64,000 bases of DNA, taken from NCBI GenBank assembly GCA_035578155.1, contig JAPWDM010000005.1:16552877-16616876 (forward strand), in the 5' to 3' direction. Positions within the stretch are counted from its first letter, which is position 1. Every line of letters begins with the position of its first letter. Shown one piece after another: positions 32,455 to 44,649 of the stretch. The notes below the pieces were generated by a model. That model worked only from the letters and a program-made list of their open reading frames with translations, was not told the origin of the DNA and did no database searches. The DNA comes from Brachynemurus nebulosus (taxonomy: Eukaryota; Arthropoda; Insecta; Neuroptera; Myrmeleontidae). Position numbers and translations under genes: made by a program.

Positions 32455-32956
32455 ATGACAAGAAATGAAATGAACCAAGTTAAAAAATTACGTAAAGTAA
32501 TAATTAGAGAAATAATAAGTATTATTATAGAATAAGTAGGATTGGATATAAAGAAATCCATACGTCTGTGGGAGCAGGGCCCGCTCCAGGGAGGGGCAAC
32601 CCGGGTATTTGCCCGGCGCAGCAAATTTTAAGGGAGGCATTTTTACAACTAATGACAAGAAAAAGGTCACTGGTTGTGTAAAAAAAGAAAAAAGGGCGGT
32701 ATTTTTACAGTTGACGAGCAAAAAAGAAAAAAAAAAGGTTGCCGGTTTCATACCGGGGCGGAATTATTCCTTTTTTGCCCGGGACGGCGTAAACGCTAGA
32801 GCGGGCGCTGGTGGGAGAGAAAATAGATATCCAGGAGACAAAATTTGGGGGCAAGTAAACAGTTTATAAAAGAACTAGCTATTGAGGATAAAACAGATTA
32901 ATTTTATTAGGTATACAGCACGAATGACTGAAGAATCATTCAATTAACTATTATTA
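32455..32956 (+). pseudogene. PIF/Harbinger transposase N-terminal pseudogene, split by a hAT-like insertion
   Basis: The ATG at 32455 starts a frame with MTRNEMNQVKKLRKVIIREI. It has a stop near 32533 and reaches KKSIRLWE at 32574. If the insertion 32575-32810 and one copy of the GTGGGAG duplication are removed, the frame continues at 32818 as ERK, a stop where W is expected, then ISRRQNLGASKQF, IKELAIEDKTD and, after a 1-base deletion, NFIRYTARMTEESFN. The W..RR..GA....EL..ED...FIR-RMTEE order is the conserved N-terminal domain of PIF/Harbinger transposases. No DDE catalytic region follows. The gene is dead, with two stops, one frameshift and one insertion. Confidence 0.65.
32575..32810. 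mobile_element. hAT-like miniature element inside the Harbinger pseudogene
   Basis: The ends CAGGGCCCGCTC and GAGCGGGCGCTG are inverted complements with one mismatch. GTGGGAG is duplicated at 32568-32574 and 32811-32817, a 7-bp match where 8 bp is usual for hAT. Removal rejoins the transposase frame. It is 236 bp with no open frame of its own. Confidence 0.65.
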
Positions 32957-33445
32957 TTAGGTACTTGTAACAAAGCCACGTGTATTTATGTTGGCAATAA
33001 ACAAGGCGTAATATTCAAACATAGGTTGTGCGCATGCGAGTGGTGTAGAAGGGATGAACTACTCGCAAAAAATAGACACTCTACTAATCAGTCTACTTCG
33101 CTAAACACTAAACACTAATCACTAATCAATCTATGTCCAAACGTGTTTTGTACTAATCATTAAACACTCGCACTAATCACTAATCCAAGTGTAAACAGCC
33201 AAGTGTAATTAGTGGAAGCGTATAAATAACTGAAATCAGACCTGTGCAGGTGTTGTTTGACTCACATACACGCTCCGGTATACATACCTGCGCAGGTAGA
33301 AAATACTGATTTTCAATTCTTTCTCCAGGTCTGTTCACCTGTCCAGTTTCACAGAAAGCAGTTAGCATACACGCTCAGGTTTATCGGTGCAGTTTACCTG
33401 CACGGGTGTACCTCTCCGGTATACCGTAACGTGTATGCCGAGCCC

Positions 33446-34326
33446 AAGAGCCTAATGTGAGAGTTCCCAATGTACCGTGTCGTGATGCCAGATCGTGTGC
33501 AATCTCAAATTCGTAAAAATTATTCACCTACATTTTTTTCATAATTCTGATTACGTTATAGTAAAATATTTTCCGTTGGAAAATATCAAATTTTTTTAGA
33601 ATATTATCTCGTTATTCCATGCGAGTTACTGTTCTATTATAATTTATTCGATATGGGCTTTTACATAATTTATTCGACTTTTACATAAATCAGAATTTTA
33701 TGTTCAAAAAGAAAAACTTCGGATATTGTCCAAATTGAAACAATTAGTATGGAAAACCTATAAACAGCTTCAAATTTCATATTTCAAGCAACGAAATTAT
33801 CTAAAAAAAAAATTTTTTTAAAATAAGTTTGTGTTTGAGTTTTTTTTTTTAAAAAAAAATTGTGTTTGTGATGTTGTCATCAAGTCAGAATAGGATATCG
33901 ACTAAAATTCGCCCTGCAATCGACGGTTAAGCACCACTGTTTTATGTAGTTTGTCCTACGAAATGATGAAGCCTATTAAACAAATTCAATTTTCGTTTGT
34001 ATCTTTCCTTATTTTAATTCATTTTTGGGTCCGCAAAATATTTTAGGTAGGTATATGCACATTTATGAATAACAACCAAATAAAAAGAGTATTGAAATAG
34101 TTTATTCTGTTCAAAGGTTAAAACGATTCAAAATTTATTTTACGTTTTCAATTTATATTTTATAAAATTCTTCGAAGCCTTGCCCCCGTTTCTCGCAGCT
34201 GCAGCTGGGAAAATTCCCATTTCAAGTTACTTCTTAAATTTTACTATCTTGAATGAATATTTCCATCACCATCCGCTTTTCTTAAAGTACGTAACAACAG
34301 TCTCTACAACCTTTTTAATACCCTAC
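33446..34326. other. No recognisable feature
   Basis: AT-rich spacer. Nothing is recognised. Confidence 0.4.
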
Positions 34327-34334
34327 GTTATAAT

Positions 34335-34550
34335 CGGTGGCGTAGCTAGGCGTGGGAGATGTGGGCGCTGTGAGCCCACGCCCACGGCCTCGCACTTAAA
34401 GAGGCCTCGCAAGTGGTTGTTTTTCGTTTTCCGTTTCTTTTTTTTTGGCTTGTCGCCTAAATTTTAAGACAGAAATTTCAAAAGGAAAATTAAAGGGGCC
34501 TCTCAAAAATTATCTTTCCCACTCCCCGTTTTCGTCTTGTGACGCCACTG
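34335..34550. mobile_element. hAT-like miniature element
   Basis: The ends CGGTGGCGTAGC and TGTGACGCCACTG are partly inverted complements. The flanks GTTATAAT (34327-34334) and GTTTTAAT (34551-34558) match at 7 of 8 positions, as expected for an aged hAT duplication. It is 216 bp and non-coding. Confidence 0.6.
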
Positions 34551-34558
34551 GTTTTAAT

Positions 34559-35590
34559 ACAGTAATTTTAGTACATAAGTGTTATTTATATAATTATAGT
34601 GACAAATTTGGTAAACAATCATTTCAAATTTCCTCATAAGTACAAAAATATATACAAATCTTATTTGACATGTGCGACGGACGTGTGATTGTCAATGTCG
34701 ACATTATGTCTATATTTAATTGATACATATCTAATAAAAATAAAAATAGCATTAAAGCATTTTAAATTAAAAATTTATATAAATTTATTTCTGCTTTCTC
34801 AAAATGGCATGTTGGTACCTATATTTTATTTTAATTATTTATCCATTTAAACTTTAACGATGACGATAAATATGCTAGAGGGAACAAAAGATGTAATAAC
34901 GATAGCATTTGTCACTCTTTCCAAAGACTAGAAAAGTTTTTTTCGTTTGTTTTTCAAGTTTCTTTTTTTTTTTATTACAGTTTGTTTTATCCATTTTTAT
35001 TAATGTTCATAAAATTTTGTTTCTACAAATGTGACAATTTTTTTTTTTTTTTTTGTTTCCACTGAAGAAATTAAAATTACAAAAGTTCATATCTTAACGA
35101 AAAATGTCATTGAACTTTTGCTTTCTTCTTTTGATTTATATCTTAGGCATCAATCAAAGGTGGTATTCGTCAGTACATTAAAACGTAACTGAGCGTGGGT
35201 TCCGGTGAAAATTTTTTATTTACACAAATTCAAGTCAACTGTACAGAGAAACAGAGGGTTCAATGAATTATTATTAAGGTTTAACAGAAACGAAGTGGTT
35301 CGAAGAATTTACTGACATTTATTTGGTAGTGTAAATGTTACATTGTGATATTTTATATTGTGAAGCATACAACAGAAAAAATTTATTTATATAACCTGGT
35401 AGAGAATTTTCTTAGGAAAAACAAAATTATTTACAAAATATTATTCTATATTTACTTGAACATTTTAAGATACCTATATATTTGTAAAATGATAAACCTC
35501 TTTCATATTTTAATCTATTTTGTAGAATTGTAGAATAATTAAAACATACATTTCCTCTAGATATATTCTTTGGAAATAGTATACTATACA
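34559..35590. other. No recognisable feature
   Basis: AT-rich with T-runs. The frame at 35345-35533 is low-complexity and unsupported. Confidence 0.4.
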
Positions 35591-35593
35591 CTA

Positions 35594-36510
35594 TACACCA
35601 AGGGACTAAATTGTGATTTTTGAATCCGAGTGTGAAGTTTGTTGAAGGCCCGAGGGCAACAATTCACACGAGGGATCAAAATAAAAGGTTTAATCCCGTG
35701 GCGTATATATTATTTTTTGTCATTCCGGATAATTTAAAGTTATAAATATTAAGAAAAAATTTATTTAAATATGAATTAAATTGCGTGAAATAATATTACA
35801 TCAAATATACTGTAGACAAGTCAATCAAATTAGACAATACAATAACTGTTTGCCTTTATCTCCAATTTTGACTTTGTTTCTAATCTATACATATAATAAA
35901 ACTGTAAATCTGTCTCTGTCTGTCTGTTTGTCTGTTCCTGCATCACGTGAAAACTACTGGACGGATTTTAATGAAATTTGGTGTAATGATAACTTATTAC
36001 CTGGGTCAACATCTAAGATACTTTTTATTCCGGGAAAATGTCTCATTCCCACGGGAAAATGGAAAAACTATTTTGAGCATCTACACACATTACGCCAATT
36101 TACATATTTCATAAATTTCATAACTATAGTAACAAAAATTGTAAATAAATTTTGTATATAGTTTGGAAATTTTTCTGAATTTTAAATCAAAAAAAATGTT
36201 GCTATTTGTGTACCGAAAATACAATAAATACACAATTGTCAATTTCGAGACAATTTAATGCATTTTGTGTTGCAAGAAACTACAAATTGGAAAAAGAAAC
36301 TACTCAACGTTTCGCATGAACAACGTCACGGGTACGGCTAGTTTTAAATATAAGTAATTAATTACCTAACAACACTATTTAACTGAAATTAAAATTCTAC
36401 TTGTTGTTTGAATTAAAAGTGACAGCAAAAGTATTTTTAGATCTTTGGAACAAAAAAGGGCGTTTTACTCTCTGTTATTAAGGAGTAAAGTACGTATTTT
36501 AGAATAAATT
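35594..36510 (+). repeat. Dispersed repeat family, copy interrupted by a Helitron
   Basis: 35745-35883 and 36342-36510 align in order with 50390-50700: 'gaaataatattacatcaa', 'acaatacaata-ctgtttgcctttatct', 'gtatttttag', 'ttttactc-ctgttat-a-ggagtaaag'. The Helitron at 35884-36341 lies exactly where the second copy has none. The repeat is non-coding and unclassified. Confidence 0.55.
35884..36341 (+). mobile_element. Non-autonomous Helitron, 458 bp
   Basis: The 5' end TCTATACATATAATAAAACT and the 3' end GTCACGGGTACGGCTAG lie between A (35883) and T (36342). 'cacgtgaaaactactggacggattttaatgaaatttggtg' is characteristic of insect Helitron-type repeats. The paralogous repeat at 50390-50700 lacks this segment, supporting the boundaries. 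There is no coding capacity. Confidence 0.75.
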
Positions 36511-38499
36511 TAATAAAAAAAATAAGTTTCGAAAATCTGATAAAAATTCTTCAGTTTCCTTCTAATGGCCCAACTTTTTTAACTGGTTCTGTGTAAATAC
36601 TGTAAATAAATCATAAAATTTTTGAAAATTAATGTTTTTCCAAGCACAGGTGCACGTTCTATTTAAAAAGTTGAATACACTCTTTGTCGCTTTGATGTCC
36701 AACACCTAATATACGATAAATAATGATTATATTACAGATATATAACGTCTGAATCACAACAAAAAACATCTAATATTTGTACATACATTACAGAACTAAT
36801 TTTATTCAAATAAAGTTCTTTTTTACATAAAAAATTTCTTTTTATTTGATCTTCTTTTATTTACTTGCAAATTTATTGGCATAAGTTATCACCGGAATTG
36901 AAATTCATGGTCACAGATAAAAATAGTATAAAATTCTTTGGAGTAAAAAAAAAAGAAAAAAAATTGTGGTAGTAAGATTTAATTGATATCAAACGGTTAG
37001 AGGTCATTCTATCAGAAGATCTTTTTTATCAATTTTACCAGTTACAAAAGATAATAATTTTTTTTTAAAGAAGTATTAGATATCAGTTATGGCATAAGGT
37101 CAGCTGTAACTTGAATAATTACAGTCCAAACTATCAGTTTAATTATACATAAATTTTTTCAGTGCAAATTGTTAACCTAAATTTTTGTGTAACGATCAAA
37201 CAGTTTTTCGATAGCTTCATTTTTTCTCTTAAGAGCAGTGTACACTAGCAATTCCTGTATTTTTAGTTTTAAAATATAAGATATTATTATTATTATTAAG
37301 TCCCTTAATTCTGTTACAGTCACTCTGTTATCATAGTGTTAATTTAAATTACAAATTTGCTTACAAAAATGAATAATTTAAAAACGGTTTCAGGGCCGTA
37401 TTTAAGAGGTTGCAGCCTATGAATCACACCACAAAAAATTTTGTTAAGAAATTTTAATTAAATTTTGAAAATAAAAAATATTACTTACTATTTTAACCAT
37501 AGAGGTTAACTACAAAGGGTGAAAAAACACTTATGCATTATATTTTTGTAATTTAAGAGGGCTTGCGAAGAGTTGTTGTTAAGTTAAGCGATCTTGTCCT
37601 TCTGTCGTTATAAATTCAATTTTCTCTTTGAATATCCTGTGTAATAAATACATCGCAAAATTCATTGTAGTAATTCTACGGTTAATACTGTGGTGTAGCC
37701 AATCGTCTACTCATAAAAGACAATTCCACAGTAATTTTGTTTTGGCTAATTCAGCCGCACTCTTCAGTGGACAACCCATACTAGAATCAAGGTAACATTG
37801 GTGCGTTCTACGCGCCAACTAAGATCAACTAAATTGTTAAGATAAGAATTTAAAAATTAAACTAAACAAATGCAGCCGATTTTTAGTTTTGGAAAAAAAT
37901 TTTCTGACGGGTTCGCGGTTTGCAAACGATTTTTGTCCGACAAAAAGCTATATACCTACCTACCAACTGTATAAAGCGAAAAAACAAATATCGTGATAAG
38001 AACTATTTTTGAAATTATATGTGTGCCTCTCTCTCTTTCTAATTATTATCCTTATCAACTGCATACACAAAGGCGTTAATTAAACAAAAATAAAAATAAA
38101 AGTACAAAAACTTGGCTTAACATATAATTGTTGGAGGTTGATTTTAAGAAATTCCCTCCTGTTAGATCCGCACAATTGATAGGGCTCTGTCGGATTCAGC
38201 TAGGCAGAGAGTTAAAACCATATAAGGACTTCAGTTTTCAATTATGTCAGGCCACCCAATTAGGGGCGATAATTTTTTTTCTAAGTTTGTTTTTCTAAAT
38301 CTTTAAACAAAATCTGCATTGATTTATCAAATCCAGTTTAAAATTCATAGAGAAATAACACGTGGTAGCGAAAATACAACTCTTTCCTCAAACACCCTGT
38401 ATAATAAATCAACATCTCCCAAGGGCAAACAATGAAAATGCACCTTGACATTTCAAGCACATATAACAAAATTTTTAACGTAATTATTCCAACCAAATT
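36511..38499. other. No gene recognised
   Basis: AT-rich. Nothing recognised. Confidence 0.4.
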
Positions 38500-39450
38500 C
38501 AAATAAAACACCTACCTAATTTTTCTGCTGCATTAAAAATCCACAATCCATAACAACCAACAGAATTTAGGACACCTTTTTCTTTCACAATTTCGCAACA
38601 CACAAAAATGAACAAAACAAGTGCAACAAAACCAGAAAAACAAACAAAAAACTAAAACAAAATTATAACTGTTTTGCGCCAAAAACTACGAAATGAGTCC
38701 ACTTCACTGTTTGTATTCAACTGTTAACAATGAAACAAAAAACAAAAACAAAACAAGACGGAAATTTAAAAACAACAAAAAAATAATTAATTAAAATCAA
38801 TTATGAAACGACAGACATATCATCAACTATAGTAGCTAATTTATTACAATTAAACGGGAATCGATGCATTCATTCATAACCATGTATCTAGCCACTGATA
38901 GATGTTAGCTAACTGCTGCGATAACCGTTTTTCTCATTTAAACGAACGGTTCCATGCAACGCGCGTTGCAACAATTGAATATTATGTGCACCGTGTTTAA
39001 CACGCGCCGTCCTCTACCTATGCATACATACATACGATACCGTCAAAAACCGTTAGTAATATGTATGTTTTTGGCCACCTCTAAACGGCGAAGCGACTGT
39101 GGACCGTTAACATTGACGGCAGGTTGCTTATTGAATGATAACAATTGTGTAGAAACGGATGGCTGGATGGTGCTAAGCTATAGCTAAGCTAAGCGTCGTT
39201 TCCCCACGAACCAGACGGCCGTTCGTTCATCGAGTAACGGCCGGATTTGATTGTGAATGATATGGACACACGGTACCGCATGTATGTACCCACGTATTAT
39301 TCAGTCGTGTACATATTATCTCGTATGGGAAATTTGAGACAGTGTGCGCATGTGTCGCGCTTATATATATTTAACGTGTATGTTTGCGTATGTACGTAAA
39401 TTGTCAACGGTGGTCCATAGTAGAACACGAGTCGGCTAACATTTGTATTT
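38500..39450. promoter_or_regulatory. CpG-rich, possibly promoter-like block
   Basis: From about 38860 to 39440 the DNA is markedly richer in G, C and CpG than its surroundings (for example aacgcgcgttgcaac, gacggccgttcgttc, gtcgcgctt). It shows no transposon structure. On the reverse strand an open stretch ends at 38521 with AAATTAG followed by GTAGGT, a possible splice donor. Its frame encodes a hydrophobic run (GFVALVLFIFVCC), but no in-frame ATG was found between the preceding stop and that point. A host promoter with a non-coding or mis-framed first exon is one reading. A unique, slowly decaying sequence is another. Confidence 0.25.
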
Positions 39451-39593
39451 ACATTGTCATCACTGAATGTTTTCTGAATGTAGGTGGCTTGTTAGATCTA
39501 CGAAGTACAGTACCGTCAATTAAACTAGTGACACCAAAATAATCGCTCTATGTGTTGATACTAGCAATATCGAGCCGAGAAGCAGTTAAAATT

Positions 39594-39993
39594 GTTTTTC
39601 AAACAAAATTAGTTATTAATCGAAAATATCGAGCATAAACTAGTCGACTAATCGACTTTTAGTCTAGTCTAGTCGACTAGTCTATCCATATCGTTTTCCC
39701 TGTCTTACCCGACTATGCCCTTTTTAGCCGAATTCATGAGTAGGGCAACCAAAATGATGTTTTTTTTTTGTTTTCATTTTTTGGAGTCCAATAAAAATTA
39801 TTAATAGAAAAATTTTTAGAAAATTAATAGAAAAATTATTAAATCGTTTTTAGTCATTTAAAAAAATTAATTATTTTAGTCATCTAGTGGAAGGTAAAAT
39901 AGTCGACTAAAAAATCAATAAATGTAAACAAAATTACTTGACTAAACCTATTAATCGATTAAGTATTCGACATGACTACACTAATCAAATAAA
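39594..39993 (-). mobile_element. hAT-like remnant rich in TCGACTA motifs, second copy
   Basis: Its reverse complement aligns with the two outer parts of 1330-2526 (ATGTCGAATA, TTTTTTAGTCGACTATTTTACC, and TTTAGTCG...ATATTTTC-A-TAATGACTAATTTTGT). It is about 400 bp long and shows the uninterrupted form of the family. Confidence 0.5.
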
Positions 39994-40098
39994 TAGAAAA
40001 CCTTTTTTTTAAAAAAAAAAAGAACCCGAACTACTAACAAAGTTAGTAGAGCCAAAAGAATAAGACATAAGAATACTTATGTCTTGACTTATGGCGTA

Positions 40099-40994
40099 GG
40101 GGAAATTCTTGTACCTAGGGACACTTTCGTTTAAAACTGCATAACTTTAGTAAAAATTTATGTATGACTTCGAATATTGAAAATTCTCTAAGCATACAAT
40201 AAGATCTTAATATTATGATACAGTATATCACGATATTGTGTTTCATTTTTGCGAAAACTTGAATTGAATAATCGAGGATATTTGTCCCAAGGTACAATCA
40301 CAGCTTGCACCTTGGGACACCAATGGTTGTACCTTGGAACAAGCTATGTAAGACATTTTAAGCCTTGAATGCAAAATATATATCCTATTGTTTGGTTTTA
40401 CTTACAACCATTTTTATTATAGAAAAAAAGATCATTTTAATGGCATTTTTGACGTTTTCTTCATTGGGCTTTGGTCGGGTGACTTTGTTCTTACTTCGCA
40501 CCATCTGGAGAGATAAATACAAATATTGAAAATAAACTTACCTATAAACCTCTGTAAAAAAAGCAATGCCTTGTACCTTCGGACCGTCCCAAGGTACAAA
40601 AAATTTGCTGTCCCAAGGTACAAATTTCAATTGCATACAATAAAGTGTGGTTATATTTTTTAATTAGGAAAATCCAGTAATATACGTCAAAATAAATAGT
40701 TACGAATGTGTATAATAACTATTTGAATTCATAATCATTTACTCACCTCAACATACTTCGAGTATGATGATGATTTATATGGATTACAAAAAAAAAAAAA
40801 AAAACCACGGCAAAAATCTCAAAACCTTGCACATAGAAGAAACGAATCAAAATGGCCGACTTCACTGCGTGTGTTTTGAGTATTTGTGTCAAATACTCAT
40901 TAAATGTCACTACTAATCATTTTACGATACATTGGCTCTCAAATTATGGGATTGTCTCGAGGTACAAAATGTCCTGAGGTACAAGGATCTCCCC
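40099..40994 (-). mobile_element. pogo-type (Tc1/mariner superfamily) element, deleted
   Basis: The ends GGGGAAATTCTTGTACCT and AGGTACAAGGATCTCCCC form an inverted repeat of about 25 bp with three mismatches. TA lies outside both ends (40097-40098 and 40995-40996). GTCCCAAGGTACAA and its complement recur inside several times. A pogo/Tigger-like N-terminal exon is read on the reverse strand. Internal deletion has removed the catalytic region. Confidence 0.75.
40407..40504 (-). pseudogene. pogo/Tigger transposase N-terminal exon
   Basis: From the ATG at 40504 the frame reads MVRSKNKVTRPKPNEENVKNAI, split over two typical segments, then KM and, past 40406, a GTAAG donor-like sequence. The pattern MVR-K...TRP...EENV--AI is the start of the psq-type DNA-binding domain in pogo/Tigger transposases. 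The helix-turn-helix and DDD catalytic parts are missing. It lies inside a TA-flanked inverted-repeat element, as this family predicts. It is too short to be functional. Confidence 0.5.
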
Positions 40995-41059
40995 TAATTA
41001 TTTTTGATTTGGTTTTAAAAATTATGTTTTCTCGTATTAGATACGTGTATAAGTACCAC

Positions 41060-41450
41060 TAGAAAAAAAGCTTCTATCGAATTAGTCATATTTCTAAAAA
41101 ACAAAATTTCGTCATTTTGATAGTAAAAATGCAAAATTCGCACCCAAATTACTCTAATTCAATCAATCACTGTTAATTTTTTTTAATTCGAATACGTCAT
41201 CGTTGACATCATTTACTAAAATTTTTCAGTGCATAAAGACTGATACAATGATAAAACTGGAAGAAAATTATAGATTTTTGAAGTCGCTCTTATCATTTTA
41301 TTAAGCTAAGTAAGTATGCAAGGATCAGTTTCTGCGGAATCAGTCATCATTATTTTAATATACTTTTTACCCTACCGGTAAATAAAACGATGGAATGATA
41401 AAAATTCAGAAGTGAACTTTACGTTTCCGCAGTTCAATTTTTACTTATTT
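41060..41450. repeat. Diverged 256-bp repeat, second locus
   Basis: 'cgaattagtcatatttct', 'cgtcatttt-ata', 'ttactctaattcaatcaatc' and 'ttactaaaatttttcagtg' correspond in order to units at 137-860. Confidence 0.45.
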
Positions 41451-43990
41451 GGGTTGCTGAACTTGGGAGTGCTTTAAATGAACATGGACCACTAAAACGT
41501 TTTTGCATATATTTAACATTGATACCGTTATTAAAAAATATTTGTTGTGAAATAAAAAAGAAAAAATTCAGTATCCCCCCACTAACTGAAGTTACTGTAC
41601 TTGAATATTTTCTAGAAGTATATATTATGTATTCGTTTGTAATACCACTACAGTAACGAATTCTCGAACATGTAATTATATGAATTGCTAGTTAAACGGA
41701 TAGATTAGATTCAATGGTTAGTAAATTACTATTTATTACAAAACCAATTCAGATTTTTTTCATATTTGCTCATTTCGTATTATTGAAGTTCTTGTGGATT
41801 CACAAACACAATTTATCAATGATCGTGAATCTAGATCAGATTAAAGTGCTTACCGCTTTTTATTCAATTCAAAAAGATTTTTTATATATTTTTATATTTT
41901 ATAATTACTTTTATTCATTTATGTAATCAATACCGAACTATAAATTATAATTTTTACAAAAAGCACCAGAAAAAAAAAATGGAGTTTACATAATCTACAC
42001 AACACGGTAAAGTTCAGCTTTGAATACGCTTATAAAGTTTGAATAAAATTTTATTAATAAATATAGTTGGGTACGTACGTACAAACCATATAAAGTCACC
42101 AAGTGCAAAACATATTAGAAAAATTTTCTATAAAATACCATCTTATAAAATCTCAACTTTTCTTTAAAGTACTTGCAATTTCCAATGTTTTTTTCCTTGT
42201 CTGACGTCAGTAATTATCTTTAATTAATTCATAAATAAGAATATTTTTATCAATGGCGTATCTGGAACGCTATTAAAATGTTAAATTAAGTTAATTTTGA
42301 ACATGAATTTTATAGTCTTTGTGGAAACAGAAAAACAAACATTCATGAAATATGTTTAATTTGATGGAAATCATCAATAAACTAACTAAAAATACACGTC
42401 ACATCAGAAAAAAAGTTTATTTTAATCTAATAGTTGATTTCCTGTTCGATCATTTAAAAAATAGAATAACTTTTGTATGCGTATTTCTCCAGTAGAACTT
42501 CTTTAAATTAAAACAAAAAATAAAGTGAAATAAATTATTATCGACAAAGTGTAAGCAAACTAAAATCAGTTTGTTTTTTTTTTTTTTTAATTTTTATTGG
42601 AAACTGATTAACTTATAACAATGGTTCAAAAAGTACTTCCGTTCTTTTCGATAACAAAGAAATTTGGGAAAGTTTTGCACTGTAGCAAATACTGACAACA
42701 AAACTCATCTTCTCTGACTAGAAATGCCCGAAAAATCATTTTCTGGTAGCGGATGTGTTTGACTAAAGAACTCGTCCAAGGATTTGTGACTATCACCGTT
42801 ATAACAATAGAATCTCTCCAATTTTCATAATAATAATTTTCATAACAACAGAGTTTTTATTTTCGTTAAAATAGACTGAAGCTGAATTTTCCTTCTGAAA
42901 AGTCGCCAAAATACTGCAGGCAAAAGTCGCTAAAATACTGTAAAAAATATCCAACCACCTAATTGTAAACCCAATCAGGTGAGCAAACATTTCGGCATAT
43001 ATTTAAATAACAACATTAAACACACTGACACACATCAAATTAGATTCCCAGAAAAAATCGACTTAACAAGACCCCACTGTACCTTTACTTTTTTGTGTTT
43101 TTATTACTATTCTATGAATAATGTTTATTTTTTGTTTTTTTATGTCTATGCATTCATTTGTTTAGATCATTAGTATGTTAAATGCAAGGTAAAGAATATA
43201 AAAATTATAAATACCTATACCAAATGATTGATCAATAAAAGAAAAGAGGACTGAATAATTTATGCAACAATATTAATGGGAATAATGAACGAGATAAAAT
43301 ATACGAAAGAAAATCGAAGCAGCGTTTAAAAAGAAACTTTACTATTCTAATTTTAGAAACAGTAGAAAGAAAATGAATTGATAAATCAATTAAATCAAGT
43401 CATTTGGCAACACTAACAACGATTTTTTTTTTGTCCGTGTATCACCATAGCAATAGTCACTTTGCAGAACTCAGACAGAAAAAGTCAACATCACACAATA
43501 CTAAAATGAAATTCGACAGAATCGTTTTATAGTTTTGCGAATAAATGTTGATCTGATTTTAGCTTTAGAACGTTAAAAAAATTTTTAATAATATATATTC
43601 CGACACTACAGGTGCCAACCGAATAAGAATAGCAAGAGCATACATAGGTGGATATTATGTCGGCTTGGGTGTTAATAATAATGTTAAGAAATATGCCGTG
43701 GTGCATTATTTTAAATTTTTTATTATTATAAAGCAGTAGTTTCGAGTAATTGGGTCAGTAAATGGAGTACAAAAATTTTCATTAAAATTTTATCAGTATG
43801 GTTTCCGTAAACTTTATTGAGAGATAGTTAAAAATCGTCGTGGAATTAATAAAACTTTTAACAAAAAAGGGAAAAAAGAGGATTTTCCAAAAGATCAGTA
43901 TGAACGTATTGCTAAATTTATTTTCAGGAATTTTACATTCAGTTTTTACTAACACTTTAATGGCCGCTCATACAACATGCGTAAGCTAAC
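41451..43990. other. No gene recognised
   Basis: AT-rich. 42640-42790 shares short phrases with the dispersed repeat at 31601. The overlapping frames at 42799-43173 on opposite strands have no motifs. Confidence 0.35.
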
Positions 43991-44246
43991 CAGGGCCGGA
44001 TTTACATAAGGGCCTTTGGGACACGTGCCCCGGGGCCTTCACAGAATAGGAGCCTCCACAAAATGGAATAAAACCTAAAATTTAAGAAATAGAATAGAAA
44101 GGATTTTTTGGTTTTGGTTTTTTTTTTTTTTGTTCACCAACCCTATTTTTCGGGAAAATTTTTAAGGGGATCTCCACATGGGAAGTTTTCAGGGGCCACC
44201 ACATTAGAAGTGCCCCGAGGTCTCCACAAAGGTAAATCCGGCCCTG
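43991..44246. mobile_element. hAT-like miniature element, family A copy 1
   Basis: The ends CAGGGCCGGATTTAC and GTAAATCCGGCCCTG are perfect 15-bp inverted complements. The flanks aaGCTAAc and gtGCTAAt share five central bases of an aged 8-bp duplication. The inside is rich in GGGCC/GGCCTCCAC motifs. It is non-coding. Confidence 0.75.
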
Positions 44247-44649
44247 GTGCTAATTGAAACAAATGTTATTAGCCGTCACACAACTTGTGTGTGATGCTAC
44301 CGCGAACAAGTATTGGCCAGTAACATACTTTCTGTGTATTGATTTCTCGCAACGTTTTAGTCGGATAACATAATACCTATATATATAATGTAATTTTCTC
44401 TTCTTTCTCTCTAACAAAAATTTTGATATCATTTATTTTCCAACTATATTATTGGCCCCTGGTGAAGTTTAACTACGTCAACGTTTGGCCATTAAAATGT
44501 ACTTACATAAATTTTTGAAAAATATTCGAAACTTTTGTATTTATCGAAAACGGTTATCGCTTATTAAAAAGTACAAACTAATTTCAAATTTTCAGTAAAT
44601 TTTGATGCCATAGTTTTAAAACTGCATGATGAAATTTTTAAACGTTTTG

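Larger units (their letters stand above)
32328..33200 (+). mobile_element. PIF/Harbinger-like element inside the nest
   Basis: The ends GCCCGTTTACACATTGATTA and (reverse strand) GGCTGTTTACACTTGGATTA match, and both are followed by repeated GTGATTAGTG motifs. A Harbinger transposase fragment lies inside. The target duplication is not clear. Confidence 0.6.
32214..33445. mobile_element. Outer inverted-repeat element of a three-level nest
   Basis: The left end GCCGGGCATACACGTTAC pairs with the right end GTAACGTGTATGCCGAGCCC. Both ends have inner CAGTTTACCTGCAC-type palindromes. AAG occurs outside both ends (32211-32213 and 33446-33448), a possible 3-bp duplication. Most of its length is the inner Harbinger-like element. 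Confidence 0.6.

Noticed and set aside
33180..33460. Overlapping frames on both strands with several Cys
   Set aside because: They span the inverted end of the outer nested element, where CCTGCRCAGG palindromes create the Cys codons.
35781..36161. 126-codon forward frame
   Set aside because: It runs from a dispersed repeat into a Helitron. The junction is an insertion point, so the frame is accidental.
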